Part shown: positions 1-11,448 of the stretch, one piece after another
How positions within the stretch are numbered: the stretch's first letter is position 1
Layout of the letters: each line of letters begins with the position of its first letter
DNA from: Andrena cerasifolii
Taxonomy: Eukaryota; Arthropoda; Insecta; Hymenoptera; Andrenidae
Length of the DNA stretch: 64,000 bases
Direction of reading: 5' to 3'
Assembly (NCBI RefSeq): GCF_050908995.1
Contig: NC_135129.1
Span: forward strand, 3,162,001-3,226,000
Program-made: the position numbers and the translations under genes
Notes under the pieces: generated by a model
Databases searched by the model: none
What the model was told of the DNA's origin: nothing
What the model saw: the letters and a program-made list of their open reading frames with translations, nothing else

Positions 1-173
1 GATATTGATTGCTACAATTCAGTTTCCAGGGCAACGATCACGCTGTGTAAAGTTATCTGCATCGTCATTAAAGCAAGCAATTGCGCACTTCCCCGCATCG
101 TATATTAGTTCCTTTTAACCCTTCGTGTTGAATTAATGAGTGCTAGTATTCGCGTTGTTATTAAATTATAATC

Positions 174-3100
174 ATGGTGCAGAATCAAGTAATTCAGCAT
201 GTAGTGCCTGGCACGTGTCATCAAAGAGCAAAGAAGCCAATGAAAAGTGTCAAAGTATGTTTCTAAAACCGTAATTCGATTACTGTTTCATTCGTGGAGA
301 TATTGGAATTTTGAATTTTCGCTTATTAGGTGTTAAGTTTAAATTACTCGGATTGTAAAAAAGTTTGTTAAATAAACCAAAGAGGAAATATACATTTTGA
401 TTTTTTGTTAATTTTCATCTGAACAATTTATTATGCTTTTTGAAATGTATTCATATTTATGGGAAAGCTTATTTTTACCAGAGACCGTAAATGTTATAAC
501 TCAAATTTTAAAAGTTACGGTATAAGAATTAATATCATTGTTTAAATGATTGTGGTTACGCGTAACCATTATAAGTGATTAAAATTTCTTGAGGATATAT
601 ATTACCTATACCATTATCAATTGTGAAATTTTTTTCGATTATATTCGACCGTCGTCAATTGTTATTAACATTACTGGTGATTAGCACTCGACAACAAAGA
701 ATCGAATGAAAGATATTGTAGTGCAATATTTTTATTTAACAGATGTATATTAATATTTTTGACGTGGAAATTCTGTAATAAGTTTTTGCAAATCTTTTGG
801 AGACAAGGGTAATTATGCAGTATAGGGGAGGCCGTTCCGACGACCTTCACCTTGATAAATGCTGTCAAGAACATGATCCTGAGTAACTTTTCCTTATAAC
901 TTAATCGCGAGGGGTGGGGGGGGGGGGAGGGGGTAGGGCCCCGTCAGGAGAGCCTGCTGTTACCTTTATATATAGTATAGTAGGGCCCCAAATATAAAAT
1001 TTTAGCTTCGGGTATTTATTAGTTTCCGAGATATTAATAAAAAATTATTGTTTATTATTCTTAATTTTTTTTAAACTACATACGCGTATATAGCTGTGGG
1101 CTCCCCTGATGCCCCCCCCCCCACCAATCTATTCCCAAACCTATACTGATACCTCGGAAACGATCGACACAGGTGTACCTAATTCTAAATAAACACCAAA
1201 ATAATTTTAATAAAAATTCATAAAATTTGAGAGGTGTGCCCTTTGTGAACTTTCCTTTTCTAATAACTTTTTAATAAACAATGATCGCCGATTAAGTTAT
1301 AGGGTAAAGTTGTACAAGATGATTACCTTGACAACATATGTCAAGGTCAAGTTCATCGGAACTGCCTCCCCTATACTGCCTAACTACCCAAATTATTATT
1401 ATTATTATATAATTATATTTTATAACATTGTGACTAATTCGTGTAAGATATTGTGAGAAAGATTGTACGAGAACAATTGGGCTAAGTAATTCGCCTATTC
1501 TACAAGATGATAACGCAGAATGGTTGCATATTGTGATAATTAATTTCCTTCTGTCTTATTTTTTTTATTTACTCTCGATCTAACGATAAAAGTGTCAAAA
1601 TCATAAATCTTCACGAGTCCTATACATTATGTGTGAATGAAAAATGTTGCCTTATCAATCAGATATCGGAGGGCTCTGTGGAATCAATTTCGAAAAATTC
1701 TCAACATCCTATAAAAAAAACTGCATCACCTACGCAAGAAAAGGAGAATCGTGCCACAAAACAGAGTGAAGTCGGAAAAAAGACAGGCGAACCACTAGGA
1801 GCGTTAGCTACTACTGCTGGAGAGGTCTATATTTTATCTTAATTGTATGAGGTACAATTTACAGAAGAACTATTCGATTGAGCTGAAAATTCTTTATTAT
1901 TTGACAAATGTTGAAGAATTTTAAACTAGCATGTAAAAAAAATTATACGTACATTTTACCCCTAGTACTGTGTGCGTTTTGACAATAATAGCAAGACATT
2001 GACTTACTGCATTGTAAATTTCACAAATTTGCTAAAAATTGTGTTTGTGTAATAGAATCTCAGAAGACAAAAAATGGAGGAGCGTCTGGCAAGAGAGAAG
2101 GCAGCTGAAGAAGAAAGGGAACGATTTGTGAAGGAGGCTACCGAAAGAAAAGCAGCTGAAAGAGACGAAGCAGTGAAACAGGCGAAAAGGTTAATTCTTT
2201 ACAGGAAACCAATGTGTAGACGAATCAATCGAGCCCTCCTTCTATCCGAGGTATTGATGTGACAATATAAATCAATAAAAGACTTAGTTTTTGCTATCAA
2301 ACGGATGGAAGAAGAAATACAATGAAAACCAGAGTCGGGCAATGGGCGGGTATATCCCGAGCGTCTTTCGATTGGCCCGACCCGCCCGTACTTACCCGCG
2401 GCGGATGAGTCGGGTCATCGTTGTTTTTTATGCGCCCGAGACACCCGAGCTGCCCGAGACACCCGACCCGCCCGAGTCACTCGAACGCCCGAGACACTCG
2501 AACACCCGAAGTAGTCACGAGTCATGACGTCACCAAGCGCATCCGACACTCTCGGCTGCCTCGGGCGCCTTGGGCGGACAGAAATCAACGATGACCCGAC
2601 TCATCCGCCGCGGGTAAGTACGGGCGGGTCGCATAAGCGCTCGGGCGGCGTCGGGCGGGTTAGCAGCGGGTTTCGCGGGTTAGTGAAAGTTCGGGGCCGG
2701 GCGGTTCGGGCGCATCGAGTACAGTCGGGTGACGGGCGGATTAAACCCGCCTGTTGCAGGGTTCATTGAACTCTCCCACTATATGACAATATACAAAATA
2801 ATGTAATCATCCTTCAATGCTTTTTCAAATTAATATCGACCACAAAATAAAGTCTCAACAAAAAAACTACTACCCTTACTTTTCATGTAAAAAATAAATA
2901 CATATTCAGCAAGGATCATATCTTATATCCATTTAAAATGGTGTTATATCGTTTTACTAGTGTTTTAGAGAACTGGATGCTCAAGTGAAGTTCCAAGAAA
3001 CTATTAAGAACATAGATAAAGAAGCAGAAATGTCTTACGTGAAGTTGATGAAGGCAGATGTGGCAAATTTCGAGGTGGAGCGAAAGCAGAAGGCTGAAGA

Positions 3101-5018
3101 AGAACTGTCGAAGCGGCAGAATTATGCTGCTTCACTAAGGAAACAGTGAGTTGTTACACGTAGTCGAAGGGAATTTCGCGTAATATTTAGATGATATAGA
3201 TTGCCGGTGTTGTTAGGATAGAAGAGAATGAAAAATGTTCAAAAACGAAGGAAAAGGAGAAATTTGAAGCTGAGAGGCAAGATCAAATGAATATAAACAA
3301 GTATTTACAGGATCTAAAGGAGCACGAAGCGCGAGAGGTCAGAATCTTCGAAACCTTATTTATTAACATTTGTTTTACTAATACATCCGCAACTTCTTCG
3401 TTCTACAAGGGTTTTAAAAATATGTTCGCAGTTGCTGAACAAGAAAGAGAGATTGAAGCAATTTTTTAAAGACACAATCGAAGAGAAAAAACGATTCGAT
3501 CTCAAGTTTAAACAGGAAGACGAGTTTGAAGATCGAGCAAACGAGATCTATAAAGATGCTAAAGCGCGAATAAAGAAAATGCACAAGGCAGCGGCGTCGA
3601 AGGAAAAAGAAGAGCTTGAACGTAGGGCACGAGGGATAAGTAATTGAATTTTATTTCTGACTATGTATTGTTCTGTTTAAAGAGAAACAAATACTGATAG
3701 TAGGGTGAATTCATGATTTTGTCAGCGGAGAAACATCACCAATTCATACACCGGACAGAAGAATTTGAAGAAAGAAGTTTGCAAAAGGCTCTGGCAGAGC
3801 AAGAGGCGCAGTATAAAGAAAATGAAACTGCTCGGAAAGAATACCAGAACCGATTGCGAAAGGAGTTGCAAGACTTTCAGGCGGAGGCAACAGTCGCGAA
3901 ATCAAAGCAACTCCAAGAAGAAAAAGAGCTCAGACTCTGGGAAATCATGCAAAGATTTAAAAAGGACGAGTACGACAAACAGCTGCAAGTGGAGAGGCGA
4001 ACGCAGGAGAAGATTAATAAAATCGAGTACGGAAATGTTCTGAAGAAACACATGGTGAGTGCCCAGAGTAATAGCCGGATGTTCGGGGATCAATTTCACC
4101 CCCTTGGGCAGCAAACAAAATTGCGTTGTACTCAGGAGGACATCCCCTACATATTCGCAAAGTTTCATAATTTTTTGAATTTCCGGGTTCGGGATCTTCC
4201 CTCAAAAGTACGAGGGTTGAAACTTTGTAAGCCGTCATACATGAAAACGGTGCCTCCTATGAAAAAACTCATACAATCTTTTTTGTAGACAATTACTTAG
4301 GCTACAAATTTTATAATAACTATTTTCGTCGTAGACGTGACAGATGACGAGATATTCGCGAAAAACTGTTTTTTTTTACCATCGACGAATTGTTCTTCAG
4401 TAAAAAGAATCCATCATTGTTTTTCATGTGCAATTGTTAGTTTAGTTAAATAACAAACCTGCTTGACAAAACAAACTTCACAGCAAGCTTAATCCTAACT
4501 GTGAATATTATTTTTGAAAATCGTTTGAAAATCAACAAGGTCGCTTTGGTAATTCATTGATAGTCAAGGAACTTTGATAATCTATTGTCCATGATTATTC
4601 GGTGATGTATTTCTAGGGCATAATCGAGGCTGACCGAAAACGAGAGAAAATTCTTGAAGATGAAGAGACGAGTATGAGACACGTTATCGAAAAAGAGAAT
4701 CAGAGGGTTCTTGATTATGCCGATGAAGTTATCGAGGAATCTAAAGGTGTCAGGCCGCTTTATCCGATTCTTAAAGCCGTGCAGGTATTCACAAGTCGTC
4801 GTATTTATTTATTTAATGTAAGAATTAGAACAGAACGGGTTTGAAATTATTGGAGGTGGAAATATTTTTAATCGCAGGAATGTAAAGCAGAGATGGGTCT
4901 GGTGTCACCAAAGAAAAGAGAAGAAATAGTACTGGACACAGCACTGAAAAGGAGGCGAAGAGTTCCTCGTACATGTACCAAACCTGTCCCTGAAGATAAA
5001 ATTCTGTACTTGCAATAG
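174..5018 (+). CDS. Coiled-coil TPH-domain protein, CFAP210/CFAP53/CFAP45-like (9 exons)
   Basis: Spliced model: 174-254, 1663-1824, 2056-2189, 2969-3145, 3217-3337, 3432-3639, 3726-4054, 4617-4784, 4878-5018. All introns are GT-AG, phases agree, and the total of 1521 nt gives 506 aa. The start is the first ATG (MVQNQVIQ), with no upstream exon in view. Residues from about 82 to 460 are almost unbroken charged coiled coil, rich in E, K, R and Q, as in trichohyalin/plectin-homology proteins. The tail is basic (LKRRRRVPR) and ends DKILYLQ. Proteins of this family are microtubule inner or axoneme-associated proteins of motile cilia and flagella; I infer a sperm-flagellum role. Which CFAP it is cannot be settled by eye; CFAP210 (CCDC173) is my first guess. 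The low-complexity second exon (S, K, T rich) is the least certain. Introns 1, 3 and 7 carry repeats. Confidence 0.8.
807..1389. repeat. Palindromic element in intron 1 of the TPH gene
   Basis: The left arm near 807-905 (core GCAGTATAGGGGAGGC, then CCTTCACCTTGA) reappears inverted at about 1273-1389 (TCAAGGTCAAGTTC, then GCCTCCCCTATACTGC). A guanine run near 908-927 is mirrored by a cytosine run near 1111-1122, so the pairing continues inwards. This is a foldback or MITE-type relic; no clear target duplication was found. Nothing else is seen in this 1.4-kb intron. Confidence 0.65.
2333..2770. repeat. GC-rich foldback repeat in intron 3 of the TPH gene
   Basis: An island rich in CCCGA and GCCCG words sits in AT-rich surroundings. 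The segment around 2376-2425 (CCCGCCCGTACTTACCCGCG) is matched inverted at about 2589-2631 (CGCGGGTAAGTACGGGCGGG). CGCCCGAGACAC-type units repeat between about 2430 and 2505. The open frames here (for example 2291-2527) are products of the repeat, not genes. Confidence 0.6.
4055..4210. repeat. Fragment of the repeat family also found at 14869-15237
   Basis: It lies at the start of intron 7 of the TPH gene. CCCCTACATATTC, CAAAGTTTCA, AATTTTTTGAATTTCCGGG and the GGGATCTTCCCT end recur nearly unchanged at about 15175-15237. The TTTGCTGCCCAA segment matches the left arm of that element in inverse orientation. It is a partial copy of a dispersed palindromic element that would be read through if the intron were retained. 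Confidence 0.55.
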
Positions 5019-5326
5019 TAAAACAGCGATGAAAAAATATTAACGAAGATCACATTGATAACTGTTTTAAATGTATGCTAGAAGCTTTTATATTCAATTA
5101 TATTTCCATTAGTTTAAAATCGACTAAAATGAAAGTTACGATACAGCTGTAAACGAAAAGAAACAAATACATAATAATCATACCATAGTATATAAGGTTT
5201 ATATTTATTTATTAAAGTCAGATACATGCACGATTATTTTAAAGAAATATCAACATCATGAAATTTCTTTAAACTAAATTTAAAAAGACGTTTAAAATAT
5301 TTTAGTTCGATAACTCGATTACTACC

Positions 5327-5644
5327 AGCGAATTCCACTGTCGCTTAAATCGCCCGCAACGCCTGTGATTTTCATTGGGGTAGGTTTCCCTACACGCGAC
5401 TGGACGCAACGTCAAGAATTTCAAAGTCGATTATCTCGAAAACGAAGCGCGATATCAAAAAAAGTTACTGTTTCTTTTCGACTTATAAAAAGTAAATAAG
5501 TCGAAAAGGAGGAATCAAATTTTTCGATATTGCGCTTCATTTTCGAGAAAATCGACTTTGAAGGTCTTGACGTTGCGTCCAGTCGCGTATGGGAAAACCT
5601 ACCCTAATGAAAATCACGGGCGATTTGGGCGTAAGTGGAATTCG
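5327..5644. repeat. Palindromic MITE, family A copy 1
   Basis: Terminal arms GCGAATTCCACT and AGTGGAATTCGCC enclose long inverted arms (TACACGCGACTGGACGCAAC against GTTGCGTCCAGTCGCGTATG) around an AT-rich centre. A second copy of the same family is at 23436-23764. This copy sits in the gap between the TPH gene and the first carrier gene. The rest of 5019-5923 is AT-rich 3' and 5' flank with nothing recognised. Confidence 0.75.
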
Positions 5645-5923
5645 CCCCACGTGAAACTATTTCTTATTTATCCAAATCGATAACGTAGTGCCACGATGTA
5701 AGTGGATACTGCACACGATGATTGGAAGTCTATTAGGTTAACTATTTTTGTTACCAGCTCCCTGTTTCGTTTCCGTGCCTTTTTTAAATTTTAATGCTGC
5801 AATGACTACCCAAGAACTGTCCACTCAACGCAGAGGTTTTACAACAACTTCAAGAACGTTGAAATAAAAACCACCCCTTCTTGAACCATACATATGTGCT
5901 CGACGTATTAAGAAGCATTGAAA

Positions 5924-8900
5924 ATGCCTGAGAATGCACAGGCTGCCAAAAAGGCGGTGCCAACATTATTCACTTTCGTAAATGCTGGATTTTCCGGGTA
6001 CTTAACTTGATTTCAAATATTTTCACCTTTCATCTTTGCGTTAATTGGCATGCATTTACGCGTTCGTAAAATTGCGGGAACATTCGCGTCGAAGATATAA
6101 AATCAAATAATCTGGAACGATAATCTAATGAATTTAAATTTAAGTTTAGCCATCATACGCAGGACGAGGCTTATAAATATTTCTTTTGGGTTCAAAAATC
6201 AAACAAACATGTGAATGTATGTCTCCATTAGATTTTCATTACTAATCCCATATTAATGATAAGCAGGATAACAATTTGAATATTGATCTTTATCTTAAGT
6301 CCAGTTTCAAGTTTATTCCTACACAATTTTGAATTTACCACTAACGCTATTGAACATTGCACATCTCAGTTTGTTTGTTTTAAACATTTAACATTAAATA
6401 TTAAATGTTAAACTTTGAACATTTATCAAGAATTGCGAATTATTGCTATGGAATTATATATAAATGAAACTACAGTGTTCTTGCACTCGGAGTTTTTTCA
6501 TTATTCGACTTAATTAAATTATGAAATCTAATTACCTATAAGAAGCGGTCCTTTATTACGGCATTTCAGTATGGTTGCCACCTGTGTAGTTCATCCCATG
6601 GATGTAATAAAGAATAGGATTCAAGTACAACAGGCGAAGACTTCGATCGGTGCAGTGATCAGTTCTGTATATAAAAATGAAGGGTTTTTAAAATTTTATA
6701 GTGGACTTAGTGCTGGTCTCGTACGACAGGCCACGTACACCACCGTAAGACTTGGTATTTATAATCAACTGCAAGAATACTGGAAGTAAGTTAAGAAACA
6801 GAAATTCCTTTTAATTAAGGGGTTATACCTAAGGGAGGCCGAAAAAAGAGGCGAGTGTTTGTGAATTTTTTTGAACACGCGGAAGTTCATTATTTCTAAA
6901 TGATCATTTCTCATCCAGTACCATTTATAAATGTTATGTATTTATTTAATTGTTCCCCTTGGGGTTGAAATGGCTTCCGTTTACATATATCTTAACCTAA
7001 CTTAACTTAATCTAATTCCAACCCCCTTCGTCCCTAACTTTCCCCCTCTCTCGTTCCCTACCCTATCCTTACTCTATTTCTTATCCAATTACCCTCTACT
7101 TCTTACTTTCCCCCCTACTCCCCCCACCCCCCGATTTTCCTCCGTGCTCCCTTGTCTTCTTTCCTCCATCTTTTTCATCCATCCTTCCCCCTCCCATTCC
7201 CCTAATATCATTCTTATCTTTTCCTGTCTTCCCCCGCCCCTTTCCTCCTCTCCACTGCACCTTTCCAAAACGTGCTCCCACGTTTCCTCTTCACCCCCGC
7301 AAACCCTACAGATCCTTTCTTCTTCTTCTTCTTCCCAGTACCTCGCTTCCCTCAATTCGTTTCCCACCCTCCATCTCGCAATCCTCTTCCATCCCTCTTC
7401 TTTCCACCCTTTCCTCAAGTACTTTGGAATTCCTTCCACTCTCACCTCCCTGTAGTACCATTTATAAATAATAATCTTACTGAAAAATCTCGCGCCTTTT
7501 ATAGTTAATTAGGTCTAGTTTATATTAAGAAATGACTAATTACATGTATTATTCTTAATTATTAATGTTTATTAGGCATTCGCATACCAGCATGCCCAAC
7601 TTCGGCGTGTTGACACTTATGGCAGGCACAGCAGGAGCCGTGGGTGCCTTCGTTGGCACACCGGCGGAAGTCGCTCTAGTAAGGATGACCGCTGATGGCA
7701 GATTACCTCGAGGTTCTTAACAGCACTCCTCTTAATTATAGGACTGTCATTAAGAATAAATATTATTGCATATTAAATACTGTTAAGTAGGGAGGTACTC
7801 TAGCTTTTGAGGGTGCAAAAAAAAATTCAGATGGAAGTTTAGTGAAATGAACTATAATAAGTTAACTAATAGTAGCTTTCAAACTTGCTCTTATACAAAG
7901 TCCCTTGGAATGGATTTAATCTTTTCCTTGGGCATTGTTTTTAGTTACACAATGTTACCCTTTCCCTACGCATGTAAATTTTCGGGCGATTCTTGAAAAG
8001 TGTTTTTAATTTTCAACTTGTTTTAGAATATAAAAAAAGTTTTTTTTTCAAGAGAATACATTTTTTTTAATGCGTGGACTATGCGAACACCGCAGCGAAA
8101 TGGCTAAATAACTCTTTGGCAAGGTATTAGAAGATTTAAGTTGAAGAAGAAGAATTTCAATTTCAATATTTAGTACAGAATATACGATGTTCTAGCATTT
8201 ATTAAATTTCGCTATTTATTAAATTTCGCTATGATGCGCTTTTCTAGTGCATTTAAAAACAGTGACCGGAAACTAAGGAATTATATATTTATTACTAGAA
8301 GTAATTATAAATAATGCCTTTTCCTTTTAGCCACAAACAACTTCGAAATTGGTTTAAAACGGTAGAAGATTTATTATTTGCTCGTTAAGAAAAGGGAACA
8401 GAATTACTGAATAAATATGACAATTGTAAGATTAATCAAATCGTATTAATGAAAGATACAAATGTGTCCGCGTAGTACTGTACATTTTCCGTAAATTAGT
8501 TTCCGCCTTTTCGTATTTGTTCCTTTCAATTTTTTAAATACTTCTAACAACTCATTTAAATGTTAAACAGCGTTTTCGGGTAATTATTACATTTCAAACG
8601 AATAAGTGTGTAAAAAGTATTTAAACCCTGAGTTTGACGTAAAAATGATTTTCCACGAAGCAACAAAGATATGATAAATACGAAAGATACATATATGCAA
8701 TTGTTCCTTTGTTTAGTTTACATCGTTTTATTGTAAGCAAATTTGTTGACCCGACACGCAAATCGTATTCTTTTAATATCGAATACATTTTGTTTTGTAC
8801 AGATCAAAGAAGAAATTACAGAAATGTGTTTCATGCGTTTGGAAGAATTGCCAAAAACGAAGGGATTACTACTCTGTGGAGGGGGAGTGTAGCAACAATG

Positions 8901-10219
8901 GGGCGAGCAGTCGTTGTTAACGTATCCCAGCTTGCAACTTACAGTCAGACCAAGTTTTTGATAGCATCAAAATGTAATGTCGCAATTTTACATTCTTCTC
9001 ATTACAGTCTTCTTTATCGTATTCACAACACGATATTTTACATCAAATGTTGTTACTTTTATGTTGCTACATACCTGTGTATGTATAACTGAAGGACTCA
9101 AAAAATGTTAGTCGTAAATTAAAATATTTGAACCCTGTGCTTCCGTTTAAGGGTGGATAGCAATTTGAATTTTGTGCGAGTAAAATTTTTTTCCTTAAAT
9201 TTCCAGCTACAAATATTTAGTATCCAGATACGCAAAGACAATGGACCGCATAACATAGATTACAGTTAAACAAAGCATACTTTTATGATTTTTTTACTTC
9301 GTTTACAGTTACTACAAATATTTCGATCTGTTACATCATTACATATTAAAGTGCAGTTTTAAATGTAAGATATAGTTACAATTTCTTTCCTATGTATTTG
9401 AAGTGTCTTCTAATAGAATTCACCACTCATCAAATTAATAGTTATGTACTAATATATTACATATCATTTGTTTCAATTATTAAAGCCATGCAATCTAATT
9501 TATTATACAGTGGACATGGCAGACGGCATAGGACTGCATTTTTGCGCATCGATGTTATCAGGATTTCTCACCACCTTCAATTCTATGCCATTTGATATAA
9601 CCAAAACGAGGTAAAAATTTTAGGTCATTTTTTCCTGTATTTGCTTAAATGATTAATACATATGCGAACGTAAAGAGGTTGTGGCATAGCAATAAAGGAA
9701 AGAAAGTATTGAAAAGAAATCTCAACTTCGCAAATTAACATGTACAGGGTGCATTGCCGCATCCAGAGGGGGTGAGGGATCAAAGGGCCCAGGCACCCCC
9801 CAACGAAGGGGCTTTGTAAAAAGAAAAGAAACCTGGATTTTATTCTTTAAATAAATTTTTATAATTACCTAATGAATTTTATTGAATTTGCATTAAACAT
9901 ACTTTCATCCGTTCCACTCGGCTCGCAGGGTGTTAAGCCACAGATAGTAGAAAGTTTTAAATGGCAATATTAATTTACGACATTTGTTTTCTTCACTTTT
10001 ACAATGGAGTTCTAATCAATTTTCAGAATGCAAAATCTGAGAAGCTCAAATAAGCCACCTGGTATGGTCTCGGTAATGGTGTCGATAGCGAAAAAGGAAG
10101 GCGTAGCAGCACTTTGGAAGGGTTTTGTGCCCACATACTGTAGAATAGGCCCACATACAGTTTTAACGTTTCTAATCAATGAACAAATCGTGAACCTGTA
10201 CAGGTATTACGCCAACTAG
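5924..10219 (+). CDS. SLC25A11-like: Mitochondrial 2-oxoglutarate/malate carrier-type protein, copy 1 (6 exons)
   Basis: Exons 5924-5997, 6570-6785, 7576-7712, 8803-8973, 9511-9610, 10027-10219 give 891 nt and 296 aa. All splice sites are GT-AG and phases fit throughout. It has the three-fold carrier repeat of the inner mitochondrial membrane, with signature motifs HPMDVIKNR (P34), TPAEVALVR (P126) and MPFDITKTR (P226). Stretches such as LSAGLVRQATYTTVRLGIY, FVGTPAEVALVRMTADGRLP and GPHTVLTFL are typical of the oxoglutarate carrier, which exchanges 2-oxoglutarate for malate. Human SLC25A11 is 314 aa. The N-terminal exon is short and diverged (MPENAQAAKKAVPTLF), so this may be a paralog rather than the housekeeping carrier. 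Substrate is inferred from family. Introns hold a truncated LINE (6933-7453). Confidence 0.93.
6815..6860. repeat. Single TTAA-type element terminus
   Basis: TTAAGGGGTTATACC, at the start of an intron in carrier copy 1, looks like one end of the TTAA-flanked elements seen elsewhere in the window. I found no partner end, so it is a fragment or a chance match. Confidence 0.3.
6917..7469 (-). mobile_element. 5'-truncated non-LTR retrotransposon (LINE) with 16-bp target duplication
   Basis: The direct repeat AGTACCATTTATAAAT flanks the insertion at 6917-6932 and 7454-7469, an exact 16-bp match. The body (6933-7453) reads on the minus strand. It encodes, at about 7445-7089, the C-terminal part of a reverse-transcriptase ORF with a zinc-knuckle-like CRVCGGEEETWEHVLERC (C-x2-C, H, C spacing), common in insect LINE proteins. 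The 3' end is a short A/T-rich tail near 6933-6955. The copy is truncated at its 5' end and lies in intron 2 of carrier copy 1, antisense to the gene. The clade (R1, I or Jockey type) is not resolved. Confidence 0.8.
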
Positions 10220-11448
10220 CCAAGTATTTGGCTGAAAACAACTATAATGTTTACGCATTTATACGTGGTGGTATTTGTGGCAGATCTATACAAAATACAT
10301 TCGAATATCCAAATATTGTGAATTAACAACCATGTGTTCATACAGAGAAGAATACACGAAGGGATAAATTAGGAGAGTAGGTCCTATTATAAATACGTGA
10401 AATATGTCGATATGCAGTTTCAAACGTATATTCAAGAATATTTTGGAAATTAAATTGACTCAAATAGTTTTATGTTAAATGTTAAATGCAAGAATGTGGT
10501 AGAACAAGTTTTGTACTTTACGTATGCAGGCTAATTTATATTTAGAGTTAGAGTGCTCTCAAATTGAACTGAAGTTAAATTGATCCAGATCTAACCCAGA
10601 CATCTTGCTAGTGTCGTTTAACATCATCCTACAAAAATAAATACATACACATGTATGGATCGAAGGGAATTTAACAGACATTAACTTTTAAATTATCTCG
10701 AATATAACAAACTGACAAGTGAAATCAAACACAGTTTCAGCAAGTTTAATTACAAATATTGAATTGTTATATCCATAATTACACAAATAATGTACATGTA
10801 ATTAAAATACTTCTAATCCTATTGGTGTCATTTATTCTTATATCTCGCAAGAATATAAAGTGCATTCGCAAAAAAAAATAAGACTAAAAAATAAATAATC
10901 AAGGACTAAGACGCCGCGCAACCTTCTGATGAACCTGCTACGAGTCAGGACCGCGACATCGCGAGAGCGCTTAACGCATAGTTGAGGGCGTTGAGGCGAG
11001 CTCATAGCGAGAGTTTACTGCAGCGCTGTTCAAGGCAGGACCCGTCAGTCCTATGGGGTTCTCCTACACCCGTTGTCAGGGATATCGCGCGACGCTTAAA
11101 GGGGAGACTAAAGGTCTAAACCCACTTATCAGTTCCGTGGCGACACAGTGCCGGCGTGTCAGAGGTGAAGAGAAGAGACCCTCTACGCTCCTCATCTTTT
11201 TACCGCGACGAGGGGTGTAGAGGATTTTTTCTTCTCACCTCCGGCACCACTGTGTCATCACGGAACTGATAAGTGGGTTTAGACCTTTATACAGCGAACA
11301 CTGTGTGGGAGAAGGAACGGTTGGAAGGGGAAGTAGGCGCGTGAAGAGCCTCTATCCGAGGTAAATTCTTTGAAATTTAATTTAATAAATTGTGCACTAA
11401 GTACTCTAAAATGTGTTGAAAGTACATTCTACTGAGATAAAAATTCAT
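10220..11448. other. Gap between the convergent carrier genes
   Basis: This is the shared 3' flank of the two tail-to-tail carriers. It is AT-rich to about 10900, then a GC-richer block from 10910 to 11345 holds the small palindrome at 11111-11287. An AATAAA-like signal overlaps the stop of the minus-strand carrier (TGTAAATAAATG, minus strand). No further gene is seen. Confidence 0.6.
11111..11287. mobile_element. Small palindromic MITE with TA duplication (Tc1/mariner-like)
   Basis: Ends are AAGGTCTAAACCCACTTATC and its complement GATAAGTGGGTTTAGACCTT, flanked by TA on both sides. The inverted arms cover most of the 177 bp and include CAGTTCCGTG and CACGGAACTG. Assignment rests on the TA duplication alone. 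Confidence 0.65.

Noticed and set aside
7144..7508. Pyrimidine-rich plus-strand frames (F, P, S, L rich)
   Set aside because: They are the complement of the purine-rich LINE tail read on the minus strand.
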